Assembly: GCA_022414725.1 (NCBI GenBank)
Contig: CM039462.1
Coordinates: forward strand, 99,470,579-99,534,578
Length of the DNA stretch: 64,000 bases
Source: Microglena sp. YARC
Taxonomy: Eukaryota; Chlorophyta; Chlorophyceae; Chlamydomonadales; Chlamydomonadaceae
Direction: 5' to 3'
Of this stretch, positions 49,601 to 58,320 are shown piece by piece. The position numbers and the translations under genes were made by a program. Position 1 is the stretch's first letter; each line of letters starts with the position of its first letter. A model generated the notes under the pieces. It saw nothing but the letters and a program-made list of their open reading frames with translations. It did not search any database and had not been told where the DNA came from.

Positions 49601-50511
49601 GCGCCTTGAAAGTGGTACCATCAGTGTTGAAGCCAGGCCGCAAACCGTTGTTGAACCCTTACCCTCTAGCACACTGCGGAACCCCGATGTTGGGTCATGG
49701 CAATTAGGGCACCAAAGCTCCTTCCCTCCATTTCCGTCGCTGTGGCGAATGAGGGAATAGTGGTCCACCTAGGCAGTATTCATATGTGAATCAGAGAAGG
49801 TACTCTGTAGACAAACAAAAACAAGCATTTTCTGCATCTCATGCATGCATGCCCCTCACCCTTTCTCATCCAGCCATGCCCATGCACATGCAGTTATGCC
49901 CCCGCCCTTGCTCATGCTCATGCAGTCATGCAGACATGCCCAAGCCCATGCCCATGCAGCCATGCCCCTGCCCATGCTAATGTAGACATGCCCATGCCCA
50001 TGCAGAAATGCCCATGCCCATGCATTCATGCCCCTGCCCCTGCTAATGCAGACATGCCCATGCTCATGCCCTTGCCCATGCTCATGCAGACATGCCCATG
50101 CCCATGCAGTCATGCCCATGCCCTTGCTCATGCAGTCAAGCTCATACCCATACCCATGCCCATGCACATGCAGTAAGGCCCCTGCCATGCAGTCATGCAG
50201 ACCTACCCCTGCCCATGCAGTCATGACCCTGCCCCTGCTAATGCAGACATGCCCATGCCCATGCCCTTGCCTATGCTCAACCAGTCATGCCCATGCTTAT
50301 GAGGCCATGCCCCGCCCATGCTCATGCAGTCAGTCTCCTGGACGATCTATCCAGACGCACCTGAGGCGATACTCGGTAGATAGTCACTAACGAATCTTGG
50401 ATCACGCTCGGGTCGAGCGGCTTGCCAGTGCGGAGAGTATATCTCATTTGGCGAGCGAGTTCTTCTTGGGGGCGCGAGTCGGGTGCAGGATAATGCTGCC
50501 ATGCTTGGACT
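46683..50511 (-). CDS. Nine-exon gene with Cys cluster, possibly transposase-derived
   Basis: Minus-strand exons, 5' to 3': about 50511-50361 (ARQMRYTLRTGKPLDPSVIQ...), 49768-49532 (VDHYSLIRHSDGNGGKELWC; CPNC and later CCNNKACPGN), 49235-49048 (FEAVVLHLYPFFFVDGC...), 48684-48466, 48315-48237 (AEIISIDHVAYVCKFVRG), 48084-47945 (LLTVCNEKGLCIGHFG...), 47739-47562 (LLAYLNNSACAGAAFKEAF ... LREDCLHVVARLGKAM), 47281-47112, 46842-46683 (VYKRPEEIAYALVKWF...). Phases agree throughout except for a one-base loss inside exon 2, between VLEGKG and FNNGLRPGFNTDG. Intron 3 uses a GC-AG pair (CTTCAG|GCAAGT at 49048). A zinc-binding Cys cluster, then SIDH ... LLTVxNEKG ... a helix-rich DCLH...RLGK region recalls DDE/RNase H-fold transposase-like proteins of algae, fungi and fish, but the second acidic position appears as Asn (LNN). 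About 505 residues are seen. The start is not fixed, and a further 3' exon is expected but lies beyond or within the 145-bp array. Coding is confident; function is not. Confidence 0.7.
49840..50340. repeat. ATGCCCATGCCCATGCAG minisatellite in intron 1
   Basis: Tandem CATGCCCATGCCCATGCAGT / CCCCTGCTAATGCAGACATG units between exons 1 and 2 of the minus-strand gene. The Cys/Pro-rich ORFs are not coding. Confidence 0.9.
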
Positions 50512-51420
50512 CATCGTACGCGGGTTCTAAGCGACCTTTGCGAAGCACTGGGTACCCGCTTGTTTGCTTCCATTGATCGCATATTGTCTTGAAGCGTCCA
50601 TCGACCGCCATGTATCCCTATCTATGAGACGCGGCGTGGCGACGCCACGTGGTGACTGTAAGTAGAACAGGTATGAAGGCTGGGAATTAATTGGACAGCA
50701 TCTTCTGAGTATGGCTTGACGATTACATGCGCCATGCGGCAATTGCCATGCGTTTCATCACAGCGAGAGGCGGACTAGCAGTGAAAGGCCAATAAGGTGT
50801 TTCCGATGAGATGCCTTAGCAGTTCGAAGTTGAAATTGAATTCATATGAAGCAAGTTCGAGGTAACGTGTTGGACTGTGGAAAAGATGGGCCCGTTTGAA
50901 GGTTCGCAGTGGAAAAGTTTGAGGGCTTATGGAAAAGTTGCCCAGGCGGACTTTTGGCCTGGCAGTACAAAACTTTTCCATAAACCCCGAAACTTTTCCA
51001 TACCTGGAAAAGTGCCCCGGGGTGGTGCCGGAACCCCACATTGCAGTACACCATTGCATTTTTGGGGCGCCACCCTCCACCACCGGCATTGCTTTACATC
51101 CCAGCATTTTTGCCTGGCTGACATGGCATCTTCCATTTGGCCGCACTTGGCGGGCGTGAGAGCCCTACTCTGCTAGGGAACGAAGGGAGTGATCGAATAG
51201 TTTATCTTACCTGAAGCTACAGAACGTAGAACGAGGCATACTTCCTAAGCTGCCCTAAGCTACCCTACTCCCTAACCTACCCGTCCTACTGCCCGAACAA
51301 TGTTTGCCCCCAACATCGCTTACCGCGCGAAGGGAATTCTAGCTGCTTTTACCCATGCCGCACCCTTGCGGATTTAAGCTTCTTCAACGTGGGCGCAGGT
51401 GCGAGATTGCAGTTGTTGTA
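50512..51420. other. Intergenic region with repeated AAAAGT/ACTTTTCC motifs
   Basis: 50870-51010 has several GGAAAAGTT/AACTTTTCC inverted motifs. A unit of the 44.9-kb repeat is at 51038-51085. No gene supported. Confidence 0.45.
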
Positions 51421-51424
51421 CTAC

Positions 51425-51570
51425 TCTCATAGGCTTCCGCTGCATCCTCGCATGTGCTTCTGCTGCATCCGCGCATAGGCTTCTGCTGCATTCTCGCATG
51501 GGCTTCTGCTGCATCCTCGCGAGGGCTTCTGATGCATACTCGCATGGGCTTCTGCTTTACTCGCTCGCAG
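51425..51570. repeat. 27-bp minisatellite CTTCTGCTGCATCCTCGCATGGG
   Basis: Five to six units of GGCTTCTGCTGCATCCTCGC-type sequence. It precedes the two-exon gene and could lie in its 5' region. Confidence 0.8.
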
Positions 51571-51661
51571 CCTGTACCTGATGGCCTGGCCTGGCTTGGG
51601 GGTGGGGGTGGGGGTGGGGGGGCTTGTGCTGCTTTTCCAATTCTTTCACTAGAGCCTGGTT

Positions 51662-53873
51662 GTGCTTCTTCTTCTTGCACTAATCCACGCCAGACCCCTT
51701 CAAACCATGCAAATGCAGGCTAAAAGCCTCTGGACATACCTGTGGGCACCCACTGCAACCTGTCCAGCATCTGCCACGCCTCACGAGGCCCCCTCTGCCA
51801 CTCCCCTGCCGCGCCTCATGAGACCTCCTTCAGCCAATATCCTTTCTTCTGCCCTATCCCCACCTTTACCAACTCCGGCTTGGCTCCTCGTTCTATCAGA
51901 CCAGCTCCCATCTGATGATTCTGTGTCTTCCCAGAGTGGCAGCTCCTCAGATGATGAGGATTTGGTGAGTCTAATGTCAGCTCGGCTCCCCAATATAATT
52001 TGAATTTTGTTACATGGTTCTTCAGCCAGCGCTGAGAGTACAATCACATGTTTTTTCAGCCAGCGCTGAGAGGACAAATACCAGGGATTTTTATTTCCGC
52101 TTTATGTAGCGATCGCTAGTTTTGACCCCGTTTTAGCGAAATTATCGCTGTAAAAAAGTTTAAACCAAAGTTTGTTTGCTTGTTTTTGCCCTCAATGTCC
52201 CTAAAAAGCAACCAAAAGCTACAGAAAGCACTTAAACGCTGTCCCTGGAGGATTTTACCCTCTTACTTTTCCCCCTAACCCTTCTCTCCCCGCGCAGAGT
52301 GATGCAACTGTGGATGTCGACACCATCCTGTCCAGTGCTCCTATCACCAAGGTCATCGACGCCCTCACTATCATAGTGCCCCAGCCCTCCTGTTTCAACG
52401 ACAGTGCCTTGGCCACCCAGGTCCTCATGGGGGGGCAGCCCTCCATCTTGGCCAACAGTGCCTTGGCCACCCAGGTCCTCATGGGGGGGCAGCCCTCCAT
52501 CTTGGCCAACAGTGCCTTGGCCACCCAGGTCCTCATGGGGGGACAGCCCTCCATCTTGGGCAACAGTGCCTTGGCCACCCAGGTCCTCATGGGGAGCCAG
52601 CCCTCCTTGGGAAACAGTGCCTTGGCCACCCAGGTCCTCATGGGGGGGCCAGCCCTCCATCTTGGGCAACAGTGCCTTGGCCACCCAGGTCCTCATAGGG
52701 GGCCAGCCCTCCATCTTGACCAACAGTGCCTTGGCCACCCAGGTCCTCATGGGGGGCCAGCCCTCCATCTTGGGCAACAGTGCCTTGGCCACCCAGGTCC
52801 TCATGGGGGGCCAGCCCTCCATCTTGGGCAACAGTGCCTTGGCCACCCAGGTCCTCATGGGGAGCCAGCCCTCCTTGGGAAACAGTGCCTTGGCCACCCA
52901 GGTCCTCATGGGGGGCCAGCCCTCCATCTTGGGCAACAGTACCTTGGCCACCCAGGTCCTCATGGGGGGCCAGCCCTCCTTGGGAAACAGTGCCTTGGCC
53001 ACCCAGGTCCTCATGGGGGGCCAGCCCTCCATCTTGGGCAACAGTGCCTTGGCCACCCAGGTCCTCATGGGGGGCCAGCCCTCCATCTTGGGCAACAGTG
53101 CCTTGGCCACCCAGGTCCTCATGGGGGGCCAGCCCTCTAACTTGGCCACCCAGGCCCTCATGGGGGCCCAGCCCTCCTGGGGCAACAGTGCCTTGGCCAC
53201 CCAGGTCCTCATGGGGGGCCAGCCCTCCATCTTGCCCAACAAGGCGTTGGTCCTCTTGGAGAATGTCCTCAGGGGGGAGGAACAAGACAAGTTGGAGGAC
53301 GTGAAGAGTGGCAGTGAGGCCAAGATCACCATCGAGTGCCGTAAGAAGGCTCCTACAGTCACTGTGTATGACTCCACCGGATACAGTCTTGATCCCGTGT
53401 ACGTGGATGGCAAGGCTTATCAATTTGAGAGCCTCATCTTCAACATTGTCTCAGACAGTAAGATAGTCAATTGCGTGAGCGAGAGGCACACAGTTATTGC
53501 TTTGGTCGGAGGAGAGCCCACGACAACCATCTCTGAAGTGTCTTCCACCATCACCACAACACCAACCAACACCCTCACCGAGGTGTTGGACATCCAGACC
53601 AAGACGGTTGGATCCGAGGGAATATTTGTTAGCCAGACTGTCAGTATGACCAAGACCTATGTCCGTGGACCACAGACGCGGATCCATAAGACGGTGAGCA
53701 CCTTTACCCCGGTCCCCATCGACATGGACATGTTACAGCAGTGGTGCAATGAGGACAAAGAAGAAAGCATTGAACTGAAGTCTGCATCGCTGCCGCATAT
53801 GTACTGGTATGACAGGGTTGACCGCAGCATCATACACATCTGGCGGGGTACATGGTGGTGCGGGGTGGTGTAG
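51662..53873 (+). CDS. Uncharacterised protein with about 15 18-residue repeats
   Basis: Exon 1 ends DSVSSQSGSSSDDEDL|GTGAGT at 51964 (open from about 51662, true start unknown). Exon 2 starts CGCGCAG|AGTGATGCAACT at 52298, phase 0. Exon 2 encodes DATVDVDTILSSAPITKVID, then about 15 copies of NSALATQVLMGGQPSILG (some shortened to GSQPSLG), then a unique C-terminal part of about 210 residues with VRGPQTRIHKTVSTFTPVPI and MLQQWCNEDKEESIELKSAS. The frame breaks at the G-run 52642-52648, which has seven G where sibling units have six before CC; without one G the repeat continues in frame. The stop at 53871-53873 follows WRGTWW and may be exonic or an intron read-through. No family recognised; the unique C-terminus argues for a real gene. 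Confidence 0.65.
52388..53250 (+). repeat. 54-bp coding minisatellite
   Basis: AGTGCCTTGGCCACCCAGGT, CCTCATGGGGGGCCAGCCCT, CCATCTTGGGCAAC repeated about 15 times. Units are 54, 51 or 48 bases, all multiples of three, apart from the G-run lesion at 52642. Nucleotide identity between units is very high, so recent expansion or conversion is likely. Confidence 0.9.
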
Positions 53874-54199
53874 TGCATGCCTTGCACGCTCCCTCTGTCC
53901 ACACACTCTGTGCATCACACTCTTTCTCACTTCTCGCTCCTTGCCCAATAGAGACATGGTGGTAGTGCCTCCTTGCTCACTAGATACATGGCTCACACCT
54001 AGCTATTTTGAGCCAGTCCCTCCCACCCCACACACCTACCCACATGGCCACACCCGCATCCACAGGAAATCTATATAGAGCAGCATACAACACATGCTCG
54101 TCATGCTGCATACCAATCACCCGCATACAATAAATGTGGGGAAGCTCCTCCAGTTGGAGTGCCGTAGTGATTTTGTTTGAAATATTACACACAGGAGAT
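53874..54199. other. Downstream flank of the repeat-protein gene
   Basis: Unique sequence with no further exon that I can support. Confidence 0.4.
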
Positions 54200-54440
54200 C
54201 GATGTATAGAAAAGCATACAGCGAGTTGGCAGTACAGCTTACAGCGAGTTGGCAATACAACATACAGGGAGTTGGCAATACAGCGTACAGTGAGTTGGCA
54301 ATACAGCATGCAGTGAGATGGCAATACAGCGTACAGCAAGTTGGCAATACAGTATACAGTAATTTGGCAATACAGCATACAGCGAATTGGCAATACAGCG
54401 TACAGCGAGTTGGCAATAAAGCATACAGCGAGTTGGCAAA
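54200..54440. repeat. Approximately 19-bp minisatellite GCGAGTTGGCAATACAGCATACA
   Basis: About ten units of CAGCGAGTTGGCAATACAGC with small variants. Confidence 0.88.
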
Positions 54441-54531
54441 GCATGAGATCAGGCTGTCATCAAACTAACAGTATTGCCAGGTAGTGGGTACTGCGACATC
54501 AAATATTAATTTGGTGTCTGCATATATGTAG

Positions 54532-54575
54532 GGAACGGCAATGTGATATCATATGATATGCCGGTCACCACATGT
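54532..54575. mobile_element. R4 MITE, collapsed copy
   Basis: GTAGGGAACGGCAATGTGAT then ATCATATGATATGCCGGTCA. Only the two termini remain, about 44 bp. Confidence 0.6.
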
Positions 54576-54609
54576 ATGCAATATTCATTTGGGATCTTTA
54601 TAAATACAC

Positions 54610-54935
54610 TGCCACTGCTACTACCACACTCCTGACTACTCGGTGTGGGGCCAGGTGGTGGTAGATGATGGCTCTATCGAGAAGATGGATACAATGCAGC
54701 TACTATACTGCTACTACCAAGCTGTGAATCCTTAACACTGCTACTAATAACAGAGGCCAGGTGGTGGTACATGCTACAACTACGATACTGCTACTATCAC
54801 ACTGTGACTCTTAACACTGCTACTAATAACAGAGGCCAGGTGGTGGGACATGCTACAACTACGATACTGCTACTACCACACTGTGACTCTTAACACTGCT
54901 ACTAATATCAGAGGCCAGGTGATGGTTCTACCGCC
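54610..54935. repeat. Three tandem units of about 80 bp
   Basis: CACTGCTACTAATAACAGAG, GCCAGGTGGTGG, ACATGCTACAACTACGATAC repeated at about 54740, 54820 and 54890. Confidence 0.8.
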
Positions 54936-56006
54936 CTATTCATTCTGTGTTTGCAATTGCTGACCAGCCCAACAGCTGTGCAAAGATGTGCCGCCATACA
55001 TAAATGGTACTATACATATGCGCATCGATGTGAACAAATACGTGCATACCCCATGTGCTGGGTCCATGCTTATCGTTGCCGAGTTATAAAAACCTTCAGG
55101 CATCATTGCCTATTAAGCGTGGGTAGTATAAACACTGCTGCAACCACACTCCTGACTGCTAAATGAAATCACATGGGTGAAGAGATTTGGTGGCCAAAGA
55201 TGGCTGCATCTCTACCGCCCTACTTCACTCCACTATGATTTATTTGTTTACGTTCGCAATTATGTATTTTGTGGGGGGCTCGGATTCCTTTGTTCCGCCC
55301 GCTCAGGATTGGGAGCCTGCCTGTCTGGTGCACAAGGGAAAAAGGGTTAGTTAGGCTTGTGGGTCTGTATCTCCCACCGTCCAGAGGGCGCGCCTACTTT
55401 CTAGTAGGAGTGGCCTTCCATTTCTACATATACACTCAATGTCGTTGGTTTGTGCCGAGGGACCACCTTCTTGGGTGAGGCTCACCCGGTACAAATATGT
55501 TTGTGTTACTGCTGTTGTGCTCACGAACTGTGACACACACACGTCAACATTATCAAGTGGGGTTTGATGGCCATTTATGTTGAGACTTGAAGGCCATTTA
55601 TGATTTTATTTTGGTTTTGCAAGGTACATATAGAGTTTCATATGTTACTATGTCTGGCACATCAATCCCTGAACTTAACTTGTCTATCTACACTGGACAT
55701 TCATTGTTATCATGCTATTTTGTTTTACGCACAGAGAATATATATATAAAAACAACTGTTTGAACAACTTGGACTTGAACTTAATTACGGTATATGTCCC
55801 CAGCCTGTAAAGGATGCTTGCCATCTATGCATCCTTGACAATTATACACGACATACTCACACTCATATTATTAGGGGGGGGGGGGGGGGCAGAGAGACAG
55901 ATTTTGGACCGCATGTTCAATATGGTGTCCGATTCAGATGGTAGTTGGACTTGTGGAAGTTTCATACCAAATGAGGGGGGGAATAAAGTTGGGAAACAGT
56001 TTTTTT

Positions 56007-56040
<34 letters not shown>

Positions 56041-57982
56041 TCCTAAACCCCGCTTACCTCACCCTACCCCCACTAAAATGGGGGTCATTCGAAATATCAT
56101 CCAGTTATGCTCTTATATCTTTCATAAGGTTGCCCAAGTTTGAATTATCGCGAAGTTGAGATTTGAGCCGCCTTGGGTGAAAACAACTTTGGACCCCTCT
56201 AACTTTTGTACAACTTTATTTTTTGCTAGAAAAAACATTTGTTTTTTAGTTTGAGGATAAGCTCTATTTAAAGCAAAGATGCGGTACGGCAGCTTTTTCT
56301 TGCCCCCCCTATATATTTAATTAAATCTTCTCAGTCAATCATCGATAAGCAATGGCAACTTCTCACTACCTTCCACCAAGTGATGTAGAACTTCTTGAAC
56401 TTGGAATTAGTTACACACCTGGACACAGGCAGTCAGCAATTTGGCTTCTTGCCGTCTTTGGCAGTAGCATTAACTTGAGCTTGAACTTGGTAACATGGCT
56501 TCAGCCTTTAAGGCTGCTCGCCGTCATCGGCAGTAATATAATCAAGTTAAGTATTCAAGTTAATTTCAAAAACCGGTATATTTATCCAATCTCTTCTTTG
56601 TTGGGGGTCAGGTGACCATGTCATGTAGTGCTTGTTACTCCAGCACCTCCTGCCAGTCCAGAATTATCCTGAGCCTGAATTATAGGTTAGGCAAGTTCCT
56701 TGATCCCAAGTGGTCAGTGGTTACTGGTTAGCCAGTGGTGCGGGACTGCGGGTGTGATTGGTCGTGGGTCGGCGGCAAAGAAAACCATGAGCGGATCTCA
56801 CGGCTGTGCGGGCTTGGTGCCGAAAAAATAGGCACCTCGTAAAGTGTGCTTACTTTGCATATTGTAGGAGGGGCACCACCATTCGAACTGAATTCTCCGT
56901 GTTGCTGGTTTGTGTCGTGAGACCCACCTCCTGGGGTGAAATTCCTTTCACAACTAAAAAAAAGCTGTGAGCAGCCCAGAGTAAGCTGAAAAAACACGTA
57001 ACAATCCAATCCGTATGACTCTGCGCATAAGGTAACTTACTAAACAGATTCAGCAGAGCACTAACAGGTCACTGTGCATAATTGAAGACCGGTACTACCG
57101 GTAATAATTATGCCCAATTGGCTACCCCTATAATGGGTGACAGACGGACTTGCCGACCCTTGGTGGTGGTGGTAGGTGGTTGGTGGTGGCGAGTATATTA
57201 ATTCATAATCAATCATGGCAACAATATTAACTAGCGTATGGGTGTCCAGGAGGGAGTGCCGAGATTCCGAGTTGGATTTGTACTGGAAATCTGGACTGTG
57301 AGACACACCGAAAAAAGAATGTAACCAAGTTCAAGTAAAAGAGACTCCCTGCAAGCACTACACAAGACGAGACCAATATATGTAGAACTCGGTTATCAGT
57401 TTGTGTCTTTACATCAGATACCTTTCAGCATACAACTTGTATCAACATTCAAAAACGGGCACCGAACGTGGAACCCCAAGCTTACCTATTCAACTCTTTC
57501 TATCGCCTGCCAGAGCAGAAAACACTTAGCATGTTCCCTGTTTTCCTTTGGTATCGCAAAGGGGGAAATTGGAATTGGATGACGGTGAGCAGCCCAGAGT
57601 TGGCTGAAAAAACATGTAGGAATCCAATCAAATCCTAAGCAGAAACCAACACGCTTCCATAATCCGTTTATAATAGAGTCTTGTGCGGTCCTACCCAAGA
57701 TATCTTTTTTTGGCGGAGCCCCTCCTTCTGGGGGGCGGGAGCCCCCAGAGTAAACTTGTTGTCCGATTGTCTGTCTGCCGTGTTGTCCACACGTTACCCT
57801 GGCAGTAACTGTCCCCTGGCCCTGCCGTAGCCCTTTAGTAACTACACTCGATTCCGGTGCCTGTTGCACCGATAGTAAAAAATCTCTGCCAAATTTTTGC
57901 CTAGAACTTGCCCACCCTGCAGGTCGTCAGCCCCCACACAGACCCACCCTCAAGCCCACCACCCAACACAAACACCCCATTG
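54936..57982. other. Intergenic region without supported genes
   Basis: Contains a G-tract (55873-55889) and a C-tract of 31 (56008-56038). R11 fragments are at 56440-56535 (TTGAGCTTGAACTTGGTAAC, AAGGCTGCTCGCCGTCATCG), and R10 at 57712-57845 (TTTGGCGGAGCCCCTCCTTC). Two similar segments with GTGAGCAGCCCAGAGT and GCTGAAAAAACA lie at about 56965 and 57588. No exon-like ORF recognised. Confidence 0.45.
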
Positions 57983-58078
57983 TTTGGGGTTCAGTTCAAC
58001 AGTTTCCCCCGTTTTAGCCCCTCCTGATATCATGGTTGGGCAAGTCCCAGTAGCCTATTTGGCCACCCCTGGACTGGA
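57983..58078 (-). mobile_element. R1 element
   Basis: TTTGGGGTTCAGTTCAACAG, TTTTAGCCCCTCCTGATATC, GGTTGGGCAAGTCCCAGTAG, CCACCCCTGGACTGGAAC. Confidence 0.7.
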
Positions 58079-58244
58079 ACAACATACACACACCAACACC
58101 AACACGCACGCAAGCACAGGTCCCAATAACTCCTACATCCAGCCTACGGCACCTTCCATCCACAGTCTAAAAACATACAAGAGGCGATAAATATTTATAT
58201 GAGATACATATCAGCATACGGTTTCTAACACAACAAGCTGCCAA

Positions 58245-58320
58245 TCTAGGAGCACTTAATGTCCTTGGGCAGCCTGAATTGCATGCCAGTATACGGTTTC
58301 TAACACAGCAAGCTGCCAAT
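58245..58320 (-). repeat. Copy of the PLRG1 terminal exon end in its 3' flank
   Basis: The minus strand reads GGCATGCAATTCAGGCTGCC, CAAGGACATTAAGTGCTCC, TAG: a diverged copy of the last 14 codons and stop (FRPPKDIKRY becomes FRLPKDIKCS). The flanking AGATTGGCAGCTTG(C/T)TGTGTT is copied too. Unit about 72 bp. Confidence 0.88.

Noticed and set aside
49841..50390. Cys/Pro-rich repeat ORFs (PCPCSHA...) on the plus strand
   Set aside because: ATGCCCATGCAG minisatellite within an intron of the minus-strand gene.
52232..53413. 393- and 261-codon minus-strand ORFs
   Set aside because: Antisense shadow of the 54-bp coding repeat; the plus strand has splice sites and a unique C-terminus.
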